Assembly (NCBI GenBank): GCA_964358175.1
Contig: CAYHOI010000049.1
Coordinates: 1-13,769, forward strand
DNA: 13,769 bases
Reading direction: 5' to 3'
Origin: CAYHOI01 sp964358175
GTDB lineage: Bacteria > Margulisbacteria > Riflemargulisbacteria > GWF2-35-9
Numbering within the stretch: the first letter of the stretch is position 1; the number at the start of each line of letters is the position of its first letter. The notes below the pieces were generated by a model, which made no database searches, was not told where the DNA came from, and saw nothing but the letters and a program-made list of their open reading frames with translations. This document shows positions 6,423-13,690 of the stretch, piece after piece. The position numbers and the translations under genes are program-made.

Positions 6423-6782
6423 TTATGGGGTTTGCGTGGATGAGTACTCCCGCGAAATGGACAGATTGCCACAGAAGATGGCTCCTTCATCCAACTGTAA
6501 GCTCTGGCAAGTGAGATTTCCAAACACACGTGCATTCGGACTAATCATGATTTGGTTTTGCACTGAAACATCCCCTTCAACGAGCCCCACAATTTGAATA
6601 TTTTCGGAAGTAATCGTTGCTCTAAGGTGTGCTCCACTCAAGATGTAGCTATTTTGCTTAGACCGCACTTCCCCGTTGACTTCACCTGCCAAATAGAGGT
6701 TGTGGGGACTTTCAATTGTGCCTGTAAAGGAAACATCCTTGCCAAGATATACAAGCTTGCTGTCTTTGGAACCTATGACCAT
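6423..6782 (-). CDS. Bactofilin-like polymer-forming cytoskeletal protein
   Basis: A 119-residue cytoplasmic protein with the repeating beta-helix rhythm of bactofilins (DUF583). Short strands recur with the pattern 'hydrophobic-x-G-x-hydrophobic': YLGKDVSFTGTIES, LYLAGEVNGEVRS, GAHLRATITSENIQIVGLVEGDVSV, ISPNARVFGNLTCQSLQLDEGAIFCGNLSI. The repeat register is typical, and a conserved small residue sits at each turn. Bactofilins assemble into non-polar filaments without nucleotide and often place cell-wall or stalk enzymes. The frame is open upstream to 6947 inside bioA, but ATG 6782 starts the fold and has AAAGGAG (6794-6800) 11 nt upstream, overlapping the end of bioA. It lies 8 nt after the bioA stop and 7 nt before the ATG of rnfE. 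Confidence 0.82.
   Translation of the reverse strand: MVIGSKDSKLVYLGKDVSFTGTIESPHNLYLAGEVNGEVRSKQNSYILSGAHLRATITSENIQIVGLVEGDVSVQNQIMISPNARVFGNLTCQSLQLDEGAIFCGNLSISREYSSTQTP
6482..6487 (-). promoter_or_regulatory. Possible Shine-Dalgarno AAGGAG for an upstream GTG start of rnfE
   Basis: AAGGAG on the minus strand lies inside the bactofilin coding region, nine nt before an in-frame GTG (6472-6470). It is the only good ribosome site near the rnfE start and supports a longer RnfE that overlaps the bactofilin. It could be chance. Confidence 0.35.
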
Positions 6783-6790
6783 AAACCGCT

Positions 6791-8146
6791 TTACTCCTTT
6801 GTTTGAGAGATTATACACTGTTTCGTAACATCCAACAAAATGTTTAGTTCTTTTTCCGTAATCGAAAGGGGGGGCATGAGAATGATGACATCCCCCAGGG
6901 GTCTCAAAAAAACCCCTCTGCGAATAGCTTCGCGTGCCACATTCCATCCAACGCGTTGCTCTTCAGGATAGAGAAGTCTTTTCTCAGGATCCAATGCCAG
7001 CTCAATGCCCACCATAAATCCTTCTTGGCGAACCTGAGCCACATGAGGGAGTTCCTCGAATTCTGAAAGGCGATTCATCAGAAGAACAATTTTGTGCGAA
7101 AGATGCGCCAAAACCTTGCGACGCTCAAACCACTTCAAGTTAGCTAGAGCCACGGCACAGGCGAGAGGGTTCCCTGTATAGGTATGTCCGTGGTAAAACG
7201 TTTTATGCTCTGTAATCTCCCCCAGAAAACGGCTAAAAACTCCCTCAGTTGTGATCGTCGCTGCGAGAGGAAGATATCCACCAGTGAGCCCTTTTGCTAA
7301 GCAAAGAATATCAGGCTCAACTCCCGCTTTTTCGCAAGCAAAGAGATCCCCCGTTCGGCCAAAGCCAGTTGCGACCTCATCGGCAATCAATAGAACATTA
7401 TACTTCTGTGTAAACATTCGAATTTTCTGAAGAAATTGAGCGGAGGTCTGAAGCATCCCTGCCGCCCCTTGCATGAGGGGTTCAATAATAAGCCCCGCAA
7501 TCTTGGAGTGATTTTTCTTTAAGCAGGCTTCAAGGGATGTAAGGCAACGAGCCTCGCTCTCCTCCAGCTTGAGCCCTTCACGAAACGGGTAGGGATAAGG
7601 CATCGTGTACGTTTGAAAAAGAAGAGGCCCATACAATTGATGAAATAAATCGAGCCCACCCACGCTCACCGAGCCAATCGTATCCCCATGATAAGCATGG
7701 TTAAAAGAAATAAAGATTGTTTTGGTGTGATAGGCAGAATCCGGGTGCTGTTGCCAATACTGGAAAGCCATTTTAAGTGCAATTTCAACAGAGGTAGAAC
7801 CGTTGTCTGAGTAAAAAACTCGAGCCAAATTTTGGGGAACCAGCATCAGTAATTTGTTAGCCAGCTCGATCGCAGGAACATTAGATAAACCCAGAAACGT
7901 GGAGTGAGCAATCTTTTTGAGCTGTTTTCGAATAGCTCTATTTAAATAGGGGTGATTGTGCCCATGCAAAGTCACCCATAGCGAAGAGACTCCATCCAGA
8001 TATCGTTTCCCCTTGACGTCGATGAGATAATTGCCCTGCCCACGCTCAATAATAACCGCTTCTTGAGACATCCAATCCTGCATCGCCGTGAAGGGATGCC
8101 AGAGGGTTCTTTTATCGGTTTCCTGTAAGCATTCGTAGCGAGACAT
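6791..8146 (-). CDS. bioA: Adenosylmethionine-8-amino-7-oxononanoate aminotransferase (biotin synthesis)
   Basis: A PLP enzyme of 451 residues that converts 7-keto-8-aminopelargonate to 7,8-diaminopelargonate, normally with S-adenosylmethionine as amino donor. Visible landmarks: LWHPFTAM (15-22), DGVSSLWVTLHGHNHP (51-66), the PLP phosphate loop DNGSTSVEIALKMA (114-127), NHAYHGDTIGSVSVGG (149-164), IADEVATGFGRTG (254-266) with PLP Asp D256, LCLAKGLTGGYLPLAAT (281-297) with Schiff-base lysine K285, then GHTYTGNPLACA and C-terminal LRPLGDVIILMPP. These are the class III aminotransferase BioA set, with the SSLW form of the substrate-binding segment. A GTG two codons upstream (8152) is an alternative start; I used the ATG. 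It starts 14 nt after glnN. No other biotin gene is in the window, so the pathway must be encoded elsewhere or be partial. Confidence 0.92.
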   Translation of the reverse strand: MSRYECLQETDKRTLWHPFTAMQDWMSQEAVIIERGQGNYLIDVKGKRYLDGVSSLWVTLHGHNHPYLNRAIRKQLKKIAHSTFLGLSNVPAIELANKLLMLVPQNLARVFYSDNGSTSVEIALKMAFQYWQQHPDSAYHTKTIFISFNHAYHGDTIGSVSVGGLDLFHQLYGPLLFQTYTMPYPYPFREGLKLEESEARCLTSLEACLKKNHSKIAGLIIEPLMQGAAGMLQTSAQFLQKIRMFTQKYNVLLIADEVATGFGRTGDLFACEKAGVEPDILCLAKGLTGGYLPLAATITTEGVFSRFLGEITEHKTFYHGHTYTGNPLACAVALANLKWFERRKVLAHLSHKIVLLMNRLSEFEELPHVAQVRQEGFMVGIELALDPEKRLLYPEEQRVGWNVAREAIRRGVFLRPLGDVIILMPPLSITEKELNILLDVTKQCIISQTKE

Positions 8147-8160
8147 TAGCACGAATCATA

Positions 8161-10272
8161 TTAGCTCAGAAAAAGCATTTCCGCATAGTTTGGAACAGGC
8201 CAGTAGTCACAAGGAGAAATGGACTCCATTTTATCTACCGCACTACGCAACATCGCCATAGCTGGAACCACCTTGTCCTGAAAGGCTATTGCACGCTTAT
8301 CTGCATGTTCAATCACCTGTGCCTGGGCTGTAACTTTCTCCAACTTATCCGTCGCGTCATAAATAGATTTCAGCCCATCATTGAGTTCTTCCAATTGTGC
8401 CTTCACCGCCGAATTCTTGAGTCCTGCCTCATGTAGCCCCCTTGATAATCCCATTTGATCTTGCAGGAAATCCGAAACAATAGGAATGAACTGCTTCCTT
8501 GCCATCTGAACCATGGTTTGAGCTTCAATGTTGATATGTTTAGCATAAATTTCCTCATAGATCTCATAACGTGATCGCATCTCTTTTTCACTGAGCACAC
8601 CAAATTTGCTAAATATACGAATCGTTTCCTTTTCAACAAAAGCCTTCAATGCTAGCGGAGTGGTTTTAACATTCGGAAGCCCACGCTTCTCAGCTTCTTT
8701 TACCCACTCTTCAGCGTAATTGTTGCCATTAAAAATAATTCTCTTATGCTTTTTTATGAGTCGAACAAGCATATTCTGAACAGCCTTATCCAACTTCTTT
8801 GGATCGGCGGCTTCAAGCTCAGTAGCGATTTCATCAAGGGTCGTTGACACAATAGTGTTTAGCACAACGTTGGGGCCGGCCACTGACTGGCTCGATCCCA
8901 CCATACGAAACTCAAATTTGTTCCCCGTAAACGCAAAAGGCGAGGTTCTGTTCCGATCCGTGTTATCCTTCGGCAACTTTGGCAAAGTTTTCACATTGAT
9001 ATTGAGCTCGTCATTGACCTTTGCAGCCTTGAAGACTCCTTTTTCAATTCCTTCCAATACCTGCGCAAGCTGATCTCCAATAAATGCTGAAATGATCGCG
9101 GGGGGGGCTTCATTCGCGCCAAGGCGATGGTCATTGCCCGCGCAGGATGCTGAGGCACGCAAAACAGACGCATAACGATCAACTGCGGCCAAAACAGCCA
9201 TCAAAAATACAAGAAATTGCAAATTGTCGTGGGGGGTCTGGCCAGGTTCAAGAAGATTTTGGCCATCATCTGTTCCCAGAGACCAGTTGTTGTGTTTACC
9301 TGAACCATTGATTCCAGCAAAGGGTTTCTCATGTAATAAACAGACCAAATCATGGCGAAGCGCAACACGCTTCATGGTATCCATAACCATTTGGTTATGA
9401 TCGCAGGCGATATTGGTGGTTTCATAAATGATAGCCAACTCATACTGTGCAGGTGCCACCTCGTTATGCTTGGTTCGTGCGGCAACACCCACTCTCCAAA
9501 GCTCATGATCCAATTCACGCATATAGGAGTTAATGCGATCACGAATAGAGCCAAAATATTGATCTTCGAGCTCTTGTCCCTTGGGAGAAGGTGATCCAAA
9601 CAGTGTGCGACCAGACATCATAAGATCCAGTCTTTGCTCAAAGAAGCTTCGATCGATTAAGAAATATTCTTGCTCAGGACCCACCGTAGCCACAACGCGC
9701 GTTGTGGTGGTGTTTCCCAGCACACGAAGCACTCGAACCGCTTGCTCAGACACGGCCGCCATAGAACGAAGAAGGGGGGTCTTTTTGTCTAAGGCTTCAC
9801 CTGTGTAGGAATAAAATGCCGTTGGAAGACAAAGTGTCAGCCCTTCGCCATCGTCCTTCAAAAATGCAGGAGAAGTACAATCCCAGGCGGTGTAGCCTCT
9901 CGCTTCGAATGTCGCGCGAATTCCGCCAGATGGAAACGAGGAAGCATCTGGCTCTCCTTTGATTAATTCCTTGCCACTAAATTCAAATATCGCCTTGCCA
10001 AAGCCAAGCGGCTTTAGAAAAGCTTCATGCTTTTCGGCAGTTAGTCCGGTCAGTGGCTGGAACCAATGGGTAAAATGGGTTGCTCCCTTTTCCATGGCCC
10101 AGTCTTTCATGGTATTGGCTACCACATCGGCGATGCTTTCATCAAGAGGTTTTCCCTCATTGATGGTGACCATCAGCCTCTTATAGGCATTCGCGGGCAA
10201 TCTTTCCCGCATGACGTTGTCATTGAAAACATTTTCTCCAAAGCTTTCTAGCGCATTTCCCATATGATGCAT
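8161..10272 (-). CDS. glnN: Glutamine synthetase type III
   Basis: An ATP-dependent glutamate-ammonia ligase of the large GSIII family, 703 residues against about 700-730 for the family. GSI and GSII are much shorter (about 350-470). GSIII hallmarks: THWFQPLTGLTAEKHEAF (66-83), SGGIRATFEARGYTAWDCTS, GPEQEYFLID, RTKHNEVAPAQYELA, the ATP/glutamate segment HEKPFAGINGSGKHNNWSLG, GNDHRLGANEAPPAIIS and NRTSPFAFTGNKFEFRMVGS. The long helical C-terminal tail is typical. The start is clear: AGGAGG lies 5 nt before ATG 10272. The gene has its own promoter and a 170-nt upstream gap, the largest intergenic space in the window. bioA follows 14 nt downstream. No PII, amt or gltB gene is close by. An eight-base G/C run at 9100-9107 encodes the conserved Ala-Pro-Pro and leaves the frame intact. 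Confidence 0.97.
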   Translation of the reverse strand: MHHMGNALESFGENVFNDNVMRERLPANAYKRLMVTINEGKPLDESIADVVANTMKDWAMEKGATHFTHWFQPLTGLTAEKHEAFLKPLGFGKAIFEFSGKELIKGEPDASSFPSGGIRATFEARGYTAWDCTSPAFLKDDGEGLTLCLPTAFYSYTGEALDKKTPLLRSMAAVSEQAVRVLRVLGNTTTTRVVATVGPEQEYFLIDRSFFEQRLDLMMSGRTLFGSPSPKGQELEDQYFGSIRDRINSYMRELDHELWRVGVAARTKHNEVAPAQYELAIIYETTNIACDHNQMVMDTMKRVALRHDLVCLLHEKPFAGINGSGKHNNWSLGTDDGQNLLEPGQTPHDNLQFLVFLMAVLAAVDRYASVLRASASCAGNDHRLGANEAPPAIISAFIGDQLAQVLEGIEKGVFKAAKVNDELNINVKTLPKLPKDNTDRNRTSPFAFTGNKFEFRMVGSSQSVAGPNVVLNTIVSTTLDEIATELEAADPKKLDKAVQNMLVRLIKKHKRIIFNGNNYAEEWVKEAEKRGLPNVKTTPLALKAFVEKETIRIFSKFGVLSEKEMRSRYEIYEEIYAKHINIEAQTMVQMARKQFIPIVSDFLQDQMGLSRGLHEAGLKNSAVKAQLEELNDGLKSIYDATDKLEKVTAQAQVIEHADKRAIAFQDKVVPAMAMLRSAVDKMESISPCDYWPVPNYAEMLFLS

Positions 10273-10277
10273 ACAAA

Positions 10278-10283
10278 CCTCCT
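10278..10283 (-). promoter_or_regulatory. Strong Shine-Dalgarno AGGAGG of glnN
   Basis: Perfect AGGAGG on the minus strand, 5 nt before the ATG at 10272. It decides this start over the second ATG three codons later (10263). It is the strongest ribosome site in the window, consistent with high expression of glutamine synthetase. Confidence 0.85.
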
Positions 10284-10301
10284 AGTATAGTGATAACGGG
10301 T

Positions 10302-10331
10302 AGTATATCGACCCCGACAAATTCATGTCAA
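10302..10331 (-). promoter_or_regulatory. Sigma70-type promoter of glnN and possibly the whole glnN-to-glmM run
   Basis: Minus-strand TTGACA (10331-10326) and TATACT (10307-10302) are separated by 18 nt. The expected start point lies about 20-25 nt before the glnN ATG. A second TATACT (10289-10284) overlaps the Shine-Dalgarno region but has no matching -35. No terminator is visible in the short gaps between glnN and glmM, so this promoter may drive all eight genes. Confidence 0.65.
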
Positions 10332-10354
10332 TTAAATCTTTGGGGCTTGCACGC

Positions 10355-10366
10355 TATTTCGAAATA
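10355..10366. promoter_or_regulatory. 12-bp perfect palindrome, possible operator upstream of glnN
   Basis: TATTTCGAAATA is a perfect 6+6 palindrome centred about 30 bp upstream of the -35 box of glnN, a usual position for an activator or repressor dimer. It does not match the NtrC or GlnR/TnrA consensus as I know them. A regulatory role is inference from position and symmetry. Confidence 0.35.
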
Positions 10367-10401
10367 TTTGAGTTCCAGATAAGTGGTAATCTGCTGTTTT
10401 C

Positions 10402-10416
10402 TCAAGTAAAACTTGA
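10402..10416. repeat. Small inverted repeat between rimI and glnN
   Basis: TCAAGT-AAA-ACTTGA: perfect 6-bp arms with a 3-nt loop, 27 nt beyond the rimI stop. It could be a weak hairpin ending the folP-rimI transcript, but no T-run follows on the minus strand. It could also be a second operator half for glnN. Confidence 0.3.
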
Positions 10417-10442
10417 CATTTTATTGCCTGATCTGCCCTTTT

Positions 10443-10895
10443 CTATAGTACCCGCTCCATCCTCAAAGCATTGCTGCCATCGGGATAGTACTCCTTGCGT
10501 GTGCCAGCGGGAACAAAGCCACTATTGGAATAAAATTCGACGGCTGGACTCGTTTGCTTGACCTCCAGGAAAATTTTCTCTACACCTCGCGATTTGAGGG
10601 TCTCAACCAGTTGATGAAGTGCCTGCGTCCCCACACCCATATTCTGAAGTGGCTTTGCGACGGCGATATTCACCAAATCTGCTTCTGGCTTTACTTGGGT
10701 GAGCTGTATGAAGCCTACACAATTACTGTTCAAGCGAATTTCATAAAGGGCATTATTGCTGGATTTCGTAAACGAGAGGAAGTCCTGTTCGCTCCAGGTA
10801 GATCCAATCTCCTCACGATACAGCGTAAAAAGATACGGTATATTCTTCAGAGCCGCTTTTTTTAGCGTCACTTGGCCTAGCAGAACAGGTGTCAT
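10443..10895 (-). CDS. rimI: Ribosomal protein S18-alanine N-acetyltransferase (GNAT family)
   Basis: A 150-residue GNAT enzyme that transfers acetyl from acetyl-CoA to the N-terminal Ala of ribosomal protein S18, or a related protein N-terminus. The GNAT core is visible: strand ADLVNIAVAKPLQNMGVGTQAL with the acetyl-CoA pyrophosphate loop QNMGVG (Q/RxxGxG), then KIFLEVKQTSPAVEFYSNSGF (motif B), ending RKEYYPDGSNALRMERVL. This resembles the RimI C-terminus (RKNYY...DALxM). Context supports RimI: it overlaps the tsaB stop by ATGA, and tsaE-tsaB-rimI is a common bacterial cluster. It is the last gene of the folP run, followed by the 170-nt gap before glnN. Confidence 0.87.
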   Translation of the reverse strand: MTPVLLGQVTLKKAALKNIPYLFTLYREEIGSTWSEQDFLSFTKSSNNALYEIRLNSNCVGFIQLTQVKPEADLVNIAVAKPLQNMGVGTQALHQLVETLKSRGVEKIFLEVKQTSPAVEFYSNSGFVPAGTRKEYYPDGSNALRMERVL

Positions 10896-11542
10896 CGCTT
10901 TGCTTTCCCTGGGGTCACATTTACCGGATAAGCATAGAAAGGGATCACCTCTTCCTGAGTTTTTACCGACATCGTTTCAGAAAGGGCTATGGCTTCGCTC
11001 GCCTTTGGAACAACGCTTTGGTACCACTTTTGGAGCTCCGAGGGAATCTCTCGCAAATCTCCCACAATCAATATATCCCGCTGAACACTCGACAGCTTAG
11101 AAAATAAAAGATTCTTTCTCACGGGCTGACAAGGGATCAGAGGGTTCAGTGCAGAGCCACCCCCAAAGAGCCCGAAGTTGACTTCATCACGCCGAGACCC
11201 CATGACAACAGCGATGAGCCCTTGAAAATACCGGACTTGATAGGCCATCAGTTCAAGCGTTTGAACCGTTTTAAGAGGGATTTCCCGAACCAATGCAAAT
11301 GTCTTGGCAACCGTGAGGCTGGTTCGAAGCCCTGCGTAGCTCCCAGGCCCACTCACCACCACCACTTCATCAATGTTCTCGGATGAAACACCTGCCTGAA
11401 TGAGAATCTGATCCATCAGCACAATCAAATCATCTACTTTTTCACGCATTAGAACTACTTCTGAAATAATCAACTTGTCCCGAATAATCGCAAGACTCAC
11501 CATATTTGTTGCACAACAAATACCAAGCTTTGTTGTTGTCAT
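10892..11542 (-). CDS. tsaB: tRNA t6A37 threonylcarbamoyladenosine synthesis protein TsaB
   Basis: TsaB (YeaZ) is a catalytically inactive ASKHA-fold paralogue of TsaD. It forms the TsaB-TsaD dimer that, with TsaE and threonylcarbamoyl-AMP from TsaC, makes t6A at position 37 of ANN-decoding tRNAs. The 216-residue protein shows the family signature VVVSGPGSYAGLRTSLTVAKTFA and TVQTLELMAYQ. The N-terminal phosphate-1 strand reads LGICCATNMVSLAI, where the family usually has an Asp (IDTS/T). A GTG lies one codon upstream (11545), but GAGG sits 7 nt before ATG 11542, the better spacing. It lies 48 nt after tsaE and overlaps rimI by 4 nt. tsaD and tsaC are not in the window. Confidence 0.9.
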   Translation of the reverse strand: MTTTKLGICCATNMVSLAIIRDKLIISEVVLMREKVDDLIVLMDQILIQAGVSSENIDEVVVVSGPGSYAGLRTSLTVAKTFALVREIPLKTVQTLELMAYQVRYFQGLIAVVMGSRRDEVNFGLFGGGSALNPLIPCQPVRKNLLFSKLSSVQRDILIVGDLREIPSELQKWYQSVVPKASEAIALSETMSVKTQEEVIPFYAYPVNVTPGKAKR

Positions 11543-11590
11543 CACGTTACCTCAACTTCCGAGCTGTAAAGGGTTCTTCGTTCTGACTCC

Positions 11591-12013
11591 TTAATCACGT
11601 CGAATCTCCACGCTCCGGTCTCCGGTTGGGTCCACGCTAATCTTTAAATGATAGGTATTCGGCGGAAGCACCTGGGGAAATCGGTCTGCCCACTCGATCA
11701 ATGTCAGTCCCCCGCCGGCTAAGCAGTCCTCAAACCCAATCTCCTGGAGTTCCGATTCATGGTTCAATCGGTAGAAATCCAAATGGTAAATAGTCAACTC
11801 TTTTGCCTTGTATTCATTAATCAAAGTAAACGTAGGACTATTCACATAGTCTGTGACGCCCAGTTCTTGAGCAATAAATCGGGTTAAGGTTGTTTTGCCG
11901 GCACCAAGATTCCCTTCAAGGGCTACCACGTCACCCGCCTTCAGGCAATTCGCGAGATCACGTGCTACCTCCTGGGTATCCGAAAGGCACTGGATCGCAT
12001 AGTCGTGTTTCAC
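11591..12013 (-). CDS. tsaE: tRNA t6A37 synthesis ATPase TsaE
   Basis: A P-loop ATPase of 140 residues that binds and resets the TsaB-TsaD complex during t6A synthesis. Visible: Walker A GNLGAGKTT (34-42), the conserved SPTFTLINEY, the HLDFYRL metal/ATP segment, EIGFEDCL and the LIEWADRFP motif near the C-terminus. Length is typical (about 135-155). The start codon is GTG and shares one base with the folK TAG stop (TAGTG), so translation is probably coupled. A weak GAAGG lies 12 nt upstream. It precedes tsaB. Confidence 0.94.
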   Translation of the reverse strand: MKHDYAIQCLSDTQEVARDLANCLKAGDVVALEGNLGAGKTTLTRFIAQELGVTDYVNSPTFTLINEYKAKELTIYHLDFYRLNHESELQEIGFEDCLAGGGLTLIEWADRFPQVLPPNTYHLKISVDPTGDRSVEIRRD

Positions 12014-12486
12014 TAAATTTCGCGGCCTTCTTTGAGTGCACGATAAATCGTCGCAACGTTTTTTCCTAGAATGGGATGAAACGCCTCTGGTGCAATTTCG
12101 TTGAGAGGTTCCATCACAAAAATACGCTCATGCATCAGAGGATGCGGAACCACCAAGTCGTCTTCGAGAATGATCTCTTCATCAAAAAGCAATATGTCCA
12201 TATCAATCGTACGCGGATGATAGGCGCCCTTCATCTGGCGACCACCCTCTCGCTCAATCTCTTCAAGCCGTCGAAGCAGGTGAAGTGGAGAATAATTCGT
12301 TACCACTTTCACTGCACCGTTTAAGAATTTTGCTTCTTTGGGTCGTTTTTCAGCAGGGTATTCTAGAAAACTCGAGGTTGAAAGTACGGAGATGTGCTCA
12401 TCTGCTTCCATCGCTTTGAGCGCGTTGTCAATGTGGAGCTGTCTGTCTCCGAGGTTGGACCCTAATCCCAAGAAAACCTTATGCAT
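12013..12486 (-). CDS. folK: 6-hydroxymethyl-7,8-dihydropterin pyrophosphokinase
   Basis: This enzyme transfers pyrophosphate from ATP to 6-hydroxymethyl-dihydropterin, making the substrate of dihydropteroate synthase. The protein has 157 residues, close to E. coli HPPK (159). Signatures: FLGLGSNLGDR at the start, FLNGAVKVVT, LLRRLEEIEREGGR, the metal-binding PRTIDMDILLFDE and VVPHPLMHERIFVMEPLNEIAPE. The start ATG overlaps the folP stop by 8 nt, so the two consecutive folate enzymes are coupled. The gene order folP-folK matches the pathway; folB and folE are not seen here. Confidence 0.96.
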   Translation of the reverse strand: MHKVFLGLGSNLGDRQLHIDNALKAMEADEHISVLSTSSFLEYPAEKRPKEAKFLNGAVKVVTNYSPLHLLRRLEEIEREGGRQMKGAYHPRTIDMDILLFDEEIILEDDLVVPHPLMHERIFVMEPLNEIAPEAFHPILGKNVATIYRALKEGREI

Positions 12487-13690
12487 TAACGGATTCCTTT
12501 CTGATGGCCCACGCCATTCTCACGACGTCTTTCATGGCTTGAACATCATGTGCTCTTACTATATTAACACCATGAACTATACTTATGGCAAGGGTAGCTG
12601 CCGTTCCAAAACATCGGTCTTGTTCTCCTTTACTCAAAATCTCCCCGATAAATCGTTTTCGAGAGGTCCCGACCAGGACTCGACATCCAAGCCCTTTGAA
12701 AACAGCTATTCGATGAAGTAAGGCGAGATTCTGTTCGGTTGTTTTCCCAAAGCCTATCCCCGGATCCACAATCAGGTTTTCTCGCAAAATCCCGGCCTTG
12801 AGAGTAGCCTCTACCCGGTTGCTCAGTGCTCCATACACTTCAGAAAGTAAATCTTCGTAGCTGACATGATCCTGCATCTTTTCGGGTCTTGAGGGGATAT
12901 GCATGATCACATAGGGAACTTTGCAGTCCGCAACCACTTTCAGTATGGCAGAGTCAAAAAGCCCGCCACTAATATCATTAACAAGAGTCGCCCCTGCCTC
13001 GATGGCTTTTTGAGCCACTGCTGCTTTTGTCGTATCTATGGAAATTTGGATAGAACGATTCACCCTTCGAAGTGCCTGGATAACAGGAATCACCCTTTGA
13101 AGTTCTTCGCTGGTACTTACGGGTTTACTCCCTGGTCGCGTGGATTCTCCACCCACGTCAATAATGTCCGCACCCTCAATAATCATTTTCTGGGCATGTT
13201 TTACAGCAGCTTGTTCCGACAGATATTGTCCTCCATCGCTAAAACTATCAGGGGTAACATTGAGAATACCCATGATCTGGGGATATTGTTCGTGAACAGA
13301 AGATTCGTAATGCTCCACTGTCTGAAGGAGTTGTCGTCCTAACGATGGAAGCTGGAAAGGTTGCTCCTTGAGTCCTGCGCAAAACCGCTCCAGCTGATCG
13401 CCATTGAGGCTCAACAGAACGTCGGTCTTCGCATCGAGATTCACCATCGTCTCACGGCTGACCACGGCTTCTCCACCCTTGGAGAGAGCCTCTTGTTTGA
13501 GAATGTTTGCCACAACAGCCCTAACCTGTTTGATCCAAAATCGGTAGCTGTTCACTTTAAGATTGAGCTTAGCATAAACTGCCTTGTCACAACCGATCTT
13601 TTCCCATTCAGCCGACCAATCGCGACTGATCGCAGAGTATAGCAGTACTGTTCCAAATCGTTTCATTCCCCGATTATATACTTCGGCCAT
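12479..13690 (-). CDS. folP: Dihydropteroate synthase with extra N-terminal domain
   Basis: This enzyme joins p-aminobenzoate to hydroxymethyl-dihydropterin pyrophosphate to form dihydropteroate. The TIM-barrel part (about 136-403) is complete: GILNVTPDSFSDGG (141-154), IDVGGESTRPG (177-187), SIDTTKA, VNDISGG (237-243), YVIMH, IVDPGIGFGKT (307-317), LVGTSRKRFIG (339-349) and the C-terminal RAHDV. At 403 residues it is about 120 longer than E. coli FolP. Residues 1-135 form a separate domain with AANILKQEALSKGGEAVVSR-like and KTDVLL...QLERF..GLKEQPFQL features. This domain is known from DHPS of some anaerobes and thermophiles; its role is unclear. Two in-frame ATGs exist, 13690 and 13666, neither with a good Shine-Dalgarno. 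The later one fits the usual N-terminus and a TATAAT just before it. I report the longer reading. Confidence 0.93.
   Translation of the reverse strand: MAEVYNRGMKRFGTVLLYSAISRDWSAEWEKIGCDKAVYAKLNLKVNSYRFWIKQVRAVVANILKQEALSKGGEAVVSRETMVNLDAKTDVLLSLNGDQLERFCAGLKEQPFQLPSLGRQLLQTVEHYESSVHEQYPQIMGILNVTPDSFSDGGQYLSEQAAVKHAQKMIIEGADIIDVGGESTRPGSKPVSTSEELQRVIPVIQALRRVNRSIQISIDTTKAAVAQKAIEAGATLVNDISGGLFDSAILKVVADCKVPYVIMHIPSRPEKMQDHVSYEDLLSEVYGALSNRVEATLKAGILRENLIVDPGIGFGKTTEQNLALLHRIAVFKGLGCRVLVGTSRKRFIGEILSKGEQDRCFGTAATLAISIVHGVNIVRAHDVQAMKDVVRMAWAIRKESVNA

Noticed and set aside
6783..6947. Upstream extension of the bactofilin frame
   Set aside because: It is inside the bioA 3' end and lacks the beta-helix pattern; AAAGGAG supports ATG 6782.
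10391..10442. Plus-strand TTGACA upstream of a TATAGT, as a promoter reading into rimI antisense
   Set aside because: The boxes are about 25 nt apart, too far for a sigma70 promoter, and no plus-strand gene follows.
12899..13342. 147-codon plus-strand open frame opposite folP
   Set aside because: Antisense to the conserved dihydropteroate synthase barrel; no family features.
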